Shown: positions 44,528 through 51,486 of the stretch, piece by piece
How positions within the stretch are numbered: the first letter of the stretch is position 1
Layout: every line of letters begins with the position of its first letter
Origin: a virus
DNA: 59,083 nt
Strand: one strand, 5' to 3'
IMG/VR virus record: IMGVR_UViG_3300042731_000588
Location: 1 to 59,083 of that record
The notes under the pieces: generated by a model
Seen by the model: only the letters and a program-made list of their open reading frames with translations
Databases searched by the model: none
Told to the model about the DNA's origin: nothing
Translations under genes and position numbers: made by a program

Positions 44528-44960
44528 GAAGAAGTTTAAAGACACTGCAGTAGGTAAGTTCTTTATGAGGAAATTACCAGAGCTTGCAGGTGCTGCCCTT
44601 ACAGGAGGTCCATTAGAGGCTCTTAAAACGATTATCGACTCTGATAGCACTATCACCCCAGAAGAGAAAGAAAAGCTACACAACGACCTTATAGAGGCTT
44701 ATAAAGCAGAGGTGGCTGATAGAGACTCAGCACGTGGAAGAGAAGTAGAGCTTGCTAAAACAGGTAAGTTTGACTTCTTATTTAACTTGACGGGTATTGT
44801 AGGACTTACTGCGTTCGGTGTAGTAGTATGGGCTATCCTTACACTAGAGATTCCAGAATCTAACAAGGAGCTTTTTTACCACATGGTCGGTATCGTAGAA
44901 GGTGTAGTGCTTAGTATCTTCGGTTACTACTTCGGTACTTCTATGAAGGATAACAAATAA
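44520..44960 (+). CDS. Holin, GTA-type 3TM holin-like
   Basis: The 146-residue protein has a conserved-looking E-V-A-D-R-D-S-A-R-G-R-E-V (about 68-80), typical of GTA-type holins. Hydrophobic helices follow near residues 86-107 and 117-136, with a weaker one near 16-32. It would form pores that let the M15 endolysin reach the cell wall. It overlaps the lipoprotein gene by 8 bp and is followed by a strong hairpin. Confidence 0.72.
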   Translation: MAKKKFKDTAVGKFFMRKLPELAGAALTGGPLEALKTIIDSDSTITPEEKEKLHNDLIEAYKAEVADRDSARGREVELAKTGKFDFLFNLTGIVGLTAFGVVVWAILTLEIPESNKELFYHMVGIVEGVVLSIFGYYFGTSMKDNK

Positions 44961-44962
44961 AA

Positions 44963-44993
44963 AAACCGACAGAGTTTAGGGCTCTATCGGTTT
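44963..44993. terminator. Hairpin terminator after the holin gene, possibly bidirectional
   Basis: AAACCGACAGAG (44963-44974) and CTCTATCGGTTT (44982-44993) form a 12-bp stem with one mismatch and a 7-nt loop. On the plus strand it is followed by TTTAG. On the minus strand it is followed by TTTTTTT-ATTTG, so it can also end leftward transcripts. It closes the lysis cassette. Confidence 0.8.
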
Positions 44994-45053
44994 AGTGTTA
45001 ACCTAACTATTACCGTTTATGAAAACAATATGAGACAAACATACACATAAATT

Positions 45054-45066
45054 TCCAAACAACCAA
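45054..45066 (+). promoter_or_regulatory. CCAAACA leader of gene 45067
   Basis: TCCAAACAACC (45054-45064) lies directly before the ATG at 45067. CCAAACA is the leader word seen before genes 950, 6891 and 9363. All 11 bases are complementary to 10203-10213 in the hairpin region before the tail fibre. Confidence 0.4.
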
Positions 45067-45219
45067 ATGAAAAGCTGGACATTATCAATCGGACTATACC
45101 CAGGAATACTTTTAGGGTTGAGAACTTACTACACTAGCATATCCTCAATGCATGTTTTATACTTACCTTTAGTAGAACTGTGTTTAGAAGTGTTCGAATC
45201 GGATGAAGAACTTGAGTAA
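45067..45219 (+). CDS. Small protein of 50 aa, possible membrane association
   Basis: ATG at 45067 to TAA at 45217 encodes 50 residues: a moderately hydrophobic N-terminal two thirds (L-S-I-G-L-Y-P-G-I-L-L-G-L and later M-H-V-L-Y-L-P-L-V) and an acidic end. It has a CCAAACA leader and overlaps the next gene by 17 bp. It fills the gap after the holin terminator and is probably genuine. Confidence 0.6.
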   Translation: MKSWTLSIGLYPGILLGLRTYYTSISSMHVLYLPLVELCLEVFESDEELE

Positions 45220-45487
45220 GAAGGATTTACTTATTAAGATAGCGGAGAGTCGGAGTAATAACTATCCGCAAGAACCAATAGTATTACTAGATGGATTCGA
45301 GAAAGCTTTCTTGGGTGTATGTAAGGATAGGGGATTGTTTCAAAGAGCAATCTATGACTATTGGAAATGTATAGAAGTACTCGTACATGATGACGAGATA
45401 GAGTTTGATGATGCCCTTGATTGGATGGAAGTGTGGGAAGAGGAAGACTTAGGAGAAGGTGGACCTATCTTTATGAAAACGGTTTAG
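45203..45487 (+). CDS. Small conserved phage protein of 94 aa
   Basis: The sequence D-G-F-E-K-A-F-L-G-V ... A-I-Y-D-Y-W-K-C-I-E-V-L followed by an acidic W-M-E-V-W-E-E-E and ending G-G-P-I-F resembles a family of small proteins widespread in phages, of unknown function. It is the last rightward gene. It overlaps the first convergent leftward gene by 17 bp with no terminator between them. Confidence 0.65.
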   Translation: MKNLSKKDLLIKIAESRSNNYPQEPIVLLDGFEKAFLGVCKDRGLFQRAIYDYWKCIEVLVHDDEIEFDDALDWMEVWEEEDLGEGGPIFMKTV

Positions 45488-45764
45488 TCTCCAGTAGACG
45501 GAACTGGTGTATGATTCTAAGCACTCGCTTAAATTTTTTCTTATCTCCAAAATGCAAGTGACACTCACGACACAGACCCATCAAGTTATCGATGTGGTCT
45601 TTCTCATCTGAACCACCCATACCTCTAGCGTCAATATGATGTACATCTACTGCAGGATTCTCGCATATCTCGCATGGAACAAACTCGCCACAGTCTCCTC
45701 CGAAGTGACGCATATAAACTCTAGTGTGATTCTTCAAAACAAATCTTTTATAGGTATTAAACAT
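45471..45764 (-). CDS. HNH endonuclease
   Basis: The 97-residue product has the HNH core: C-E-I-C (31-34), V-D-V-H-H-I-D (39-45), an Asn at about 60 and C-R-E-C-H (65-69). HNH enzymes of this size nick or cut DNA and often assist packaging or homing. It is the last leftward gene and overlaps the next nuclease upstream by 31 bp, so it is made with the recombination genes rather than with the terminase. Confidence 0.85.
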   Translation of the reverse strand: MFNTYKRFVLKNHTRVYMRHFGGDCGEFVPCEICENPAVDVHHIDARGMGGSDEKDHIDNLMGLCRECHLHFGDKKKFKRVLRIIHQFRLLETKPFS

Positions 45765-46120
45765 CCGAGACTAGTGTTGGAGTCTCCGCCTTTCTTTGGG
45801 GGATTGGTCTTCAACCAATTCCTACATACATCTTTAATCTTATCTACTTTAAAGAATAAGATATCTTGTATAGCATCTACAGTAAAAGAATCTCTAGGTG
45901 TATTCTCTTTGAGTATGATGTATGCCCAGAACTTAGCTTGAGTTGTAGCTAGTCCACTCGCTTTACCTCTGCTCTGGTATTCAATATAAACATTTCCCGT
46001 TCTCGCTGCTATCCAGTCGGTCTTTACTTCGATAGTTGTACCTGCGAGTAAGCGAGCGATAATGTTTTCTCCTTCCTGCCCCAGCTTCAGGTCATACTTG
46101 AAATCGTTATTGTGCTCCAT
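45734..46120 (-). CDS. PD-(D/E)XK-type nuclease, phage family
   Basis: The 128-residue protein matches a phage nuclease family: G-Q-E-G-E-N-I-I (14-21), then I-E-V-K-T-D (30-35), T-G-N-V-Y-I-E-Y (41-48) and S-G-L-A-T-T-Q-A (55-62). E31 and K33 form the active-site E-x-K pair. It sits within a set of four adjacent nucleases and overlaps both neighbours. It may process recombination intermediates or degrade host DNA. Confidence 0.7.
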   Translation of the reverse strand: MEHNNDFKYDLKLGQEGENIIARLLAGTTIEVKTDWIAARTGNVYIEYQSRGKASGLATTQAKFWAYIILKENTPRDSFTVDAIQDILFFKVDKIKDVCRNWLKTNPPKKGGDSNTSLGCLIPIKDLF

Positions 46121-46508
46121 CGAGTATAGACCTTAGTGTGTTCGGAGACCAAGGATACTTAGCTTGCTCACCTGTATTAAAAGTAATCTGAGATTTAGAA
46201 GGCATGTTGCTCTTCCATTCAAAACGTACCTCTCTAGTACTTGTTACAACAAAGGCATAAATATCAAATGCTTCTGCTTCGTACTTGCCATTAGGCTTTC
46301 GTATATCGAAGATGTAACAATGCTTTCTTCTGGAGTTAAACGTTTCAGTGGACTTTACTTGAACAGTGTAAGCGTTCGTTGTTTGTCTGTCGTAGACAAT
46401 GAAGTCTGCGTTGGTTGCGTGGGTTGTGGGTGTGAAGACAATGAACCCCTCGCTACTGATACGTGACATAGCGAGAAGTTCTGACTCAGCTGATTGGTGT
46501 AGTTTCAT
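46107..46508 (-). CDS. PD-(D/E)XK-type endonuclease, different family
   Basis: A 133-residue protein with an early acidic helix (A-E-S-E-L-L-A-M-S-R, 7-16), D35 in N-A-D-F-I-V-Y-D and the Q-V-K-S-T catalytic strand (50-54). This follows the pattern of the PDDEXK_5/group I intron-type endonuclease family. It overlaps the next nuclease by 14 bp. Substrate is unknown. Confidence 0.65.
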   Translation of the reverse strand: MKLHQSAESELLAMSRISSEGFIVFTPTTHATNADFIVYDRQTTNAYTVQVKSTETFNSRRKHCYIFDIRKPNGKYEAEAFDIYAFVVTSTREVRFEWKSNMPSKSQITFNTGEQAKYPWSPNTLRSILDGAQ

Positions 46509-46851
46509 TGGTTATGGTTGCTCTGTAGGTTTTCTTAGACAGCTCTTGGCTGAACCTTATAGTTAAGGACTCGCAGTATTTAGGAGAGTCATCAACAATC
46601 CAACACTCTTTCTTCATAGTATCTTCCAGCAACTTAATCATGGTAATCGTATTGGATGGGTCTAATCTAGAGTTATACTCTAAAAGGATTGAATACTTCT
46701 CGAAGGTTTTCTTTGGGAAAACATCTAGTAAAGATTTAAATGTTTTGAACCATTCATCTTTCTGTTTCTTACGGTACGACCAATGTTTACTAGAGTACCA
46801 TTCATTCAGAGAGATGTGACCTTCCCAAGTTATTTCAATCGTGTTCGTCAT
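46486..46851 (-). CDS. RusA-like Holliday junction resolvase
   Basis: The 121-residue product fits the RusA family: S-L-N-E-W-Y (14-19), then R-L-D-P-S-N (62-67), Lys73, Asp77 and V-D-D (86-88), matching the acidic catalytic residues and Lys of RusA. RusA resolves four-way junctions formed during recombination. I chose ATG 46851, giving a 17-bp overlap with the upstream gene, over ATG 46899, which would overlap it by 65 bp. Confidence 0.65.
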   Translation of the reverse strand: MTNTIEITWEGHISLNEWYSSKHWSYRKKQKDEWFKTFKSLLDVFPKKTFEKYSILLEYNSRLDPSNTITMIKLLEDTMKKECWIVDDSPKYCESLTIRFSQELSKKTYRATITNETTPIS

Positions 46852-47149
46852 TCCAAAGTTCCTCTTTGGAGAAGGTATCGTTTCTATCCCTGCGAGCAAT
46901 CATAAGTAGTATAATGTATCCTGCTAGGTCTAGTAATGAGTCTTCGGTTGCAGCATCAATCCCCTTGTTCTTAATACGTGCGAGCTTGTCGTCCATTCGA
47001 GCTCGCAAGTTATCTTCAGCAGTTCCTCTGGAGAAGATATTAAGGGGCTTCAAAGCTGAATCCCCATAACTCTTGTTCTTCCGAAGAAGCATATCTACTA
47101 TCTCCTTTCCTACTAAAGTAATCTTTTGTGCGTTGGTAATTTTTGACAT
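46835..47149 (-). CDS. Nucleotide modification-associated (Nmad1/DUF1599-like) protein
   Basis: The 104-residue, all-helical protein has the pattern L-L-R-K-N-K-S-Y-G-D-S-A, then M-D-D-K-L-A-R-I and E-D-S-L-L-D-L-A-G-Y, seen in the DUF1599/Nmad1 family associated with nucleotide metabolism or modification. Start 47149 leaves 19 bp after the upstream gene; the earlier ATG at 47179 would overlap it. No modifying enzyme is visible nearby, so the partner is unknown. Confidence 0.6.
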   Translation of the reverse strand: MSKITNAQKITLVGKEIVDMLLRKNKSYGDSALKPLNIFSRGTAEDNLRARMDDKLARIKNKGIDAATEDSLLDLAGYIILLMIARRDRNDTFSKEELWNDEHD

Positions 47150-47168
47150 TGTATATATTGTTAAAAAG

Positions 47169-47450
47169 TTATAGTGCAATTTTTTCTAATCCGTATCTCT
47201 TATAATTGATAGAGATAGTGTCTACTCTCACTCCAAAAGCATCTGCTGCTTCTTGTAGAGAGGTGTATATTCTTCCACTCTCAGTATGTTTAAACCTACT
47301 GCGATGACTACCTAGTTCTTTGAACTGTTGTTTGTAGTCTCCATTGTAAACAGACTCAAGCATTGTCTGTGCGTATGCTCTGTGTCTTTCATTCTTGGTA
47401 GTCTTAATCCAATGGGTGTAGTGGTTGATAAGGTGTTCTCTGTAACTCAT
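47169..47450 (-). CDS. Small DNA-binding protein with NUMOD1-like HTH
   Basis: A 93-residue protein whose C-terminal third (R-I-Y-T-S-L-Q-E-A-A-D-A-F-G-V, about 60-74) resembles the NUMOD1 helix-turn-helix module often fused to HNH or GIY-YIG nucleases. Here it stands alone, with a basic N terminus. It overlaps the primase-helicase gene by 4 bp. A DNA-binding or regulatory role is inferred. Confidence 0.55.
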   Translation of the reverse strand: MSYREHLINHYTHWIKTTKNERHRAYAQTMLESVYNGDYKQQFKELGSHRSRFKHTESGRIYTSLQEAADAFGVRVDTISINYKRYGLEKIAL

Positions 47451-49096
47451 AGTTGTACGGGTATATATTGTCCTGTTGTTTTGTTGTAAACGTAGCTCGC
47501 ATGACCAACTTTACCTACCCATGCGAATCTAACTTTCTTGATGTGCACTTCTATCTCGTCTGTCTGAAAGTTTCTCCAGACTACCATTCCGTTGTCTGCC
47601 TTGTTGTACCAATTCGCACTACCCGATATTGAGTAGAGGTTTGGAACTATAAAGTTCCCCGTTCTAGGGTCGGTCTGAATCTTAGTAGGGTGTGCTACAA
47701 AGAAAACGTGCACTTGATACTCTCTTGCGAAATAAACCACCTTAGAGAGTACTTCGGAGATGTAGTTAGTCTCTGACATTCCGTGCTCCATACTCGCTTC
47801 TATGTAGTTATATGGGTCAATAACTAATCCATTGATACCATACATACCTACTAGTTCTTTTGCCTTGGCTAGTATTCCATCAATCGTTAGTTCATTTTCT
47901 AATACATTAAAGAACTTAAACCGCTCATCAATATCTAGAGCAGCGGACTTCAATTCGTTTTTAGATATGCTTGATTGACGAAAGTCTTTACCAAGAACTT
48001 TCTTCATTAGCTTGATGATGTGGATATAACAAGGTTGATTCTCGAAAGAGATAACTCCGAACTTCCAATCACGTGTTACCTTGCCTCGTTTGAATGCGAG
48101 GTTGACGAGTACTTGGTCAAGGAACTCGCTCTTACCAGAACTAGGAACTCCCGTGACTACAGTGAATTGCCCTGGAAGAAAGGAGAGTAACTTATCTAAG
48201 TCACCTAAACCTACGGTGTCTCCACCTTTCTGACCTTCTTGAAACGTTCTCCAAAGGTCATGCTTCCAATCATCAATAGTTAGTACTCCCTCTACAGGAT
48301 AGGAGATTGCCTTCTCTATAATCTCAACGACTCTTTCTTTGCCGTACTTCATGAGTACTTCATTGAAGTCCTTAGTGTCTGTTGGGTATTCGACTCGCTT
48401 ACAGCGATGTCGACCTAAACGTCTGGATAATTCGTCACTATATTCTGAACCTTTTGAATCAGAATCCATAGCGATTATAAAGCGTTTAACGTCCTTTAAT
48501 TTAGAATATGAGTTGTCTACCCACTCAAGTCCATTAGCTCCGTTAGGAACGCTTATAACGTTTTCTATACCTGCTTCGACTACGGATAAACAATCCATCT
48601 CACCTTCTACTACAACGCAAACTTTATCTGCCTCTACTGAATCGATGTTGTAAGCTACGAGAGTACCGCCTTTCTTAAGGCGAAACTTTTTCTCGGTTAT
48701 CTTTCTGTACTTGATGTTTACTAACTGCCCATCTAAGTAGTAGTTGAAATGAATTTCCTTACGAAATTCTTTCAAGCCTAACGTGCGAGCAGTAGATTCG
48801 CTTATGCCTCGGGATTGTAGAAACTTAACTGCCTCTACTGAAAGGTCATTAGCTTGTTCTGTAATAGTTGTTTGGAGCGGTTTAGATATAGTTTTAACGA
48901 TAGGTTCAATAGTATCTTCTTGTTCTCTGCCCTTGGTATTACAATAGTGGCAGAACCAACTCTTATCGTTTACGTTTACTGATAGACTCTTATCGTTCTT
49001 ATCTGTTCTTTTGTGATTACAATTAGGGCACTTCATTTTTATTTGCCCTGTGGTTTTATGTGCAGGTATGTTCTGCGAAATAGTTTGCCAATTCAT
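47447..49096 (-). CDS. Primase-helicase, T7 gp4-like
   Basis: The 549-residue protein combines a zinc finger (C23, C26, C49, C52), a TOPRIM primase domain (V-V-E-G-E-M-D at 162-168 and D-S-D-S at 211-214) and a DnaB/RecA-type helicase (G-V-P-S-S-G-K-S at 316-323). It would unwind DNA and prime the lagging strand. No phage DNA polymerase is encoded, so it probably works with the host polymerase. Codons 71-77 contain the 19-nt word complementary to 10204-10222. Its start follows the iteron/palindrome region. Confidence 0.9.
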   Translation of the reverse strand: MNWQTISQNIPAHKTTGQIKMKCPNCNHKRTDKNDKSLSVNVNDKSWFCHYCNTKGREQEDTIEPIVKTISKPLQTTITEQANDLSVEAVKFLQSRGISESTARTLGLKEFRKEIHFNYYLDGQLVNIKYRKITEKKFRLKKGGTLVAYNIDSVEADKVCVVVEGEMDCLSVVEAGIENVISVPNGANGLEWVDNSYSKLKDVKRFIIAMDSDSKGSEYSDELSRRLGRHRCKRVEYPTDTKDFNEVLMKYGKERVVEIIEKAISYPVEGVLTIDDWKHDLWRTFQEGQKGGDTVGLGDLDKLLSFLPGQFTVVTGVPSSGKSEFLDQVLVNLAFKRGKVTRDWKFGVISFENQPCYIHIIKLMKKVLGKDFRQSSISKNELKSAALDIDERFKFFNVLENELTIDGILAKAKELVGMYGINGLVIDPYNYIEASMEHGMSETNYISEVLSKVVYFAREYQVHVFFVAHPTKIQTDPRTGNFIVPNLYSISGSANWYNKADNGMVVWRNFQTDEIEVHIKKVRFAWVGKVGHASYVYNKTTGQYIPVQL

Positions 49097-49140
49097 TTTC
49101 TGAAAAAAACATTTGGTTGGTAATAATTTATTTAGTTTTT

Positions 49141-49186
49141 TATACTTAATACGTATACTAAATACGTATAGTAATACGTACTATAC
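49141..49186. repeat. Iteron-like tandem repeats, AATACGTAT
   Basis: Three copies of AATACGTA begin at 49148, 49161 and 49173, with a period of 12-13 bp; the first two are AATACGTATACTA and AATACGTATAGTA. The core TACGTA is itself palindromic. They lie upstream of the primase-helicase gene, next to an AT-rich run and a long palindrome. The layout suggests an initiator-binding array (origin) or an operator. Confidence 0.75.
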
Positions 49187-49215
49187 GTTATATACTGAGG
49201 GTATATAACGTATAG
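49181..49215. repeat. Perfect 15-bp palindrome with 5-nt loop
   Basis: CTATACGTTATATAC (49181-49195) and GTATATAACGTATAG (49201-49215) are exact inverted repeats around TGAGG. There is no T run on either side, so it is unlikely to be a simple terminator. It may be extruded as a cruciform, bind a dimeric regulator, or form the core of an origin together with the adjacent repeats. Confidence 0.85.
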
Positions 49216-49227
49216 ACGTAAACTAAT

Positions 49228-49557
49228 TTAGAACGGAGCGTCACTAATATCAAAAGAAGATATCTGTTCGTCACTTCTCTGCTGATAGTTTGTTTGTTGT
49301 GCTTGTGGTTGAGGTTTTGGTGCACCATCCTCCGTGTTAACCCATACGTTGTGAGTGTAACCGTATTGGTCTACTTCTCTGCGAGTACCAACATTGATGT
49401 CAAGGTATTGTCTACCAGACTTATGGTCTGTCTTTAGTAAGTTCTGAAACTTGTCTACGTAAAGACGTGTGTAAACGATATCATACTTATCGTTCTTCTT
49501 ACCACTAGCAATGTAGTTCTTTGTGTAGGTCTTGTTGTTGTTTGAATAATTACTCAT
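49228..49557 (-). CDS. Putative single-stranded DNA-binding protein with acidic tail
   Basis: The 109-residue protein ends in I-S-S-F-D-I-S-D-A-P-F, resembling the acidic D-x-x-P-F tip of SSB proteins, which recruits replication partners. A Gln/Pro-rich linker (about 80-95) precedes it, and residues 20-70 are beta-rich and could form an OB fold. It sits just upstream of the origin-like repeats and primase gene. It is unlike standard SSB in sequence, so the call is tentative. Confidence 0.55.
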   Translation of the reverse strand: MSNYSNNNKTYTKNYIASGKKNDKYDIVYTRLYVDKFQNLLKTDHKSGRQYLDINVGTRREVDQYGYTHNVWVNTEDGAPKPQPQAQQTNYQQRSDEQISSFDISDAPF

Positions 49558-49906
49558 CTGATTTAGAATTAAAAATTAATAATTGATTTTCGGTTATAAT
49601 ATTTATTTTATAGCAGACGTTGTTAGTGTAGAACATTCCCGTTCGCTTATTGATTTTGCTTCTGGTTCTGTATCGTACACTTACGTAGTCTCCTTCGTTT
49701 AATTTACTCGCATCTGATATGACTTCTTTGTCGTAGCAATAGAACTCTAGCTTGTATGGCTTCGCTTCAAGCGAGCCTTCGTAAATATCTACTACTATTT
49801 TCAGACACTTGTAGTGTTCTGTTTTAATTACATCACTTATAGAGTGGACTTGTCCTACTCTTTCGATAGCCTTGATTATAGTTTTCGGTCTATGTAGCTC
49901 TTGCAT
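49550..49906 (-). CDS. DUF3127-like OB-fold protein, probable ssDNA-binding
   Basis: A 118-residue beta-rich protein whose middle and end (E-G-D-Y-V-S-V-R-Y-R-T-R-S-K ... F-Y-T-N-N-V-C-Y-K-I) resemble DUF3127, an OB-fold family of Bacteroidota and their phages. It lies between a small helical gene and the SSB-like gene, overlapping the latter by 8 bp. A role in handling single-stranded DNA is inferred. Confidence 0.55.
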   Translation of the reverse strand: MQELHRPKTIIKAIERVGQVHSISDVIKTEHYKCLKIVVDIYEGSLEAKPYKLEFYCYDKEVISDASKLNEGDYVSVRYRTRSKINKRTGMFYTNNVCYKINIITENQLLIFNSKSDE

Positions 49907-50229
49907 ATTTCAATCTTTCTTAAAAGCTTAACATCGTTTTTATGGATACCAATACAGAGTCTGTTACTAAACTCCTTGAACTTCTTATCGGTCAAATCAA
50001 AATGCAATATCATTAGTTCGATAGGTACATTGAAATTGTAACACAAAAAGAAGATGACCAAGTGAGGCATAGTCTTTACTCCTTCGATGGATTTGGATGC
50101 AACAAAAGAATCTTCGGGGGTTGGGTCAAGAACAAAGTTCTTCTTAACCGATGAGAGTATCAACTCAAATGTATGTACCTCTCTTTTATCAAAGTCTTCT
50201 CTGTTACTTCTTCCCAATACCATCGTCAT
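49876..50229 (-). CDS. Small protein with degenerate DnaA domain IV-like helices
   Basis: The 117-residue protein has helical residues about 55-112 that loosely follow the layout of DnaA domain IV (H-L-V-I-F-F-L-C-Y-N ... L-T-D-K-K-F-K-E-F-S-N-R), but the H-x-T-V signature is absent. A related, well-preserved domain is encoded at 1521. It overlaps both neighbours. The similarity is weak and may be fortuitous. Confidence 0.4.
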   Translation of the reverse strand: MTMVLGRSNREDFDKREVHTFELILSSVKKNFVLDPTPEDSFVASKSIEGVKTMPHLVIFFLCYNFNVPIELMILHFDLTDKKFKEFSNRLCIGIHKNDVKLLRKIEICKSYIDRKL

Positions 50230-50410
50230 TCTGTATTGTCTCTAAAAACGCTTGCACCGATTCCTTTGTAAACATAAGTGGCTTACGATTAGGTAATGGT
50301 TTTAAAACTCCTTGGTCTCTATATATCTTCAACTGATACTTAGACCATCCTAGTGACTCGCACAACTCATCGTGTGTGTAAATCAACTTCTCTACAGCTC
50401 TTTCGCTCAT
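50204..50410 (-). CDS. MerR/excisionase-like HTH protein
   Basis: The 68-residue protein has the HTH_17 layout: Y-T-H-D-E-L-C-E-S-L-G-W-S-K-Y-Q-L (11-27), then R-D-Q-G-V-L-K-P-L (31-39) and a final helix (T-K-E-S-V-Q-A-F-L). Such proteins act as excisionases or small regulators. Because a tyrosine recombinase is encoded in the same arm, it could control excision or transcription. It overlaps the YqaJ gene by 4 bp. Confidence 0.65.
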   Translation of the reverse strand: MSERAVEKLIYTHDELCESLGWSKYQLKIYRDQGVLKPLPNRKPLMFTKESVQAFLETIQNDDGIGKK

Positions 50411-51486
50411 TTCACTTTTATAATTAATCTATTGTTATACTTAATAACTCCACCATCATCTGGCAAATCTATTTGAGATACCTCAAGTTTGTTTAGGAAC
50501 TCTCTCGCTTTGTTACCATACTTAGTTTTCTCTCGCTTAAGAGTACCCATCTGCTTGTTTATCTCGCTATACTTACGTGCTACTTCTAACATTTCCTCCG
50601 TGCCTAAAGCACGAGAGGTAACATCTAGTTTGTCCAAATAATTTTTATTGATGTACTGCTGATAGTTATCAGAGTCATCGGCTTCGGGTCTTATCTCATC
50701 AAGACCTCGCTTCATTTGTGACTCGCTTGAAGAATTACGGATAATATCATCTCCCTCCTGCAGTAGCAGGTTGAACTCGTATGCTCTAGTCAACATCTCG
50801 TTAACGATGTCCTCGTTGTATTCGATGTGATATGCGTGCAAGTCCATTCCCGCAACGAGAGAAAAGATATAAGCATCGATGTCTGGATTCATTTCCATAT
50901 ACTGAACCATGTATGCGAGTACTTGATAAATGTAACCGATAGGTAACCCCTTAGTTCCATCAGCCTCATTACCCCACTTGTCGTATACGTGCTTGTTCAT
51001 TGTCTTAATCTCGATGATAGACTCGGGGATTGGAATCTTCCCCTGGACCTCAACTAAATCAACAACTTCTTCCTCGCTCGCATCAATACTAATACCATCC
51101 ACGTTAGCAAACATGAAAGGGATGTTCTCGTTCTGAATTGTGTAGTCAAAAGCAATGTGGTTTCTAACCTTTTTGCCATCAGCAAAATTAGATAGGTAAC
51201 TATTTGCATTATCTACATCGTAGTATTGAGATGACTCTCTTACGATGTTCTCCATTCTGTTTCCCCAAAAGACCGCCTTGTTATGAGTAAGATTGGCTTT
51301 ATCTATTAAGCCTAACTTTTGGTCGAACAACATGGGTAGTGATGCGTACTCGTTTACTCCCATGATTACAGACATATCAGAACCACCTAGTGCTAACCCA
51401 AAACTGTTTCTGATTTCTAGCCATTCATCGTAGCTAAGGTCTCTGTATGGTACAAGAGTATAGCTACCTATCTTTATTTTCTTCAT
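50407..51486 (-). CDS. YqaJ-like exonuclease (phage recombinase)
   Basis: The 359-residue protein matches the lambda exonuclease/YqaJ fold: G-G-S-D-M-S-V-I-M-G (34-43), D130 in A-N-V-D-G-I-S, E159 and K161 in I-I-E-I-K-T, and Gln188. It would resect double-strand ends to give single strands for annealing. The ERF-like gene directly upstream (4-bp overlap) provides the partner annealing protein. Confidence 0.8.
   Translation of the reverse strand: MKKIKIGSYTLVPYRDLSYDEWLEIRNSFGLALGGSDMSVIMGVNEYASLPMLFDQKLGLIDKANLTHNKAVFWGNRMENIVRESSQYYDVDNANSYLSNFADGKKVRNHIAFDYTIQNENIPFMFANVDGISIDASEEEVVDLVEVQGKIPIPESIIEIKTMNKHVYDKWGNEADGTKGLPIGYIYQVLAYMVQYMEMNPDIDAYIFSLVAGMDLHAYHIEYNEDIVNEMLTRAYEFNLLLQEGDDIIRNSSSESQMKRGLDEIRPEADDSDNYQQYINKNYLDKLDVTSRALGTEEMLEVARKYSEINKQMGTLKREKTKYGNKAREFLNKLEVSQIDLPDDGGVIKYNNRLIIKVK

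Noticed and set aside
46164-46466. 100-residue rightward frame opposite the PD-(D/E)XK gene
   Set aside because: Antisense to a gene with clear catalytic motifs, with Cys/Ser/Val-rich composition typical of an opposite-strand shadow.
49181-49215. Palindrome as a simple terminator
   Set aside because: There is no T run on either side and the stem is AT-rich; the neighbouring iterons favour an origin or operator.
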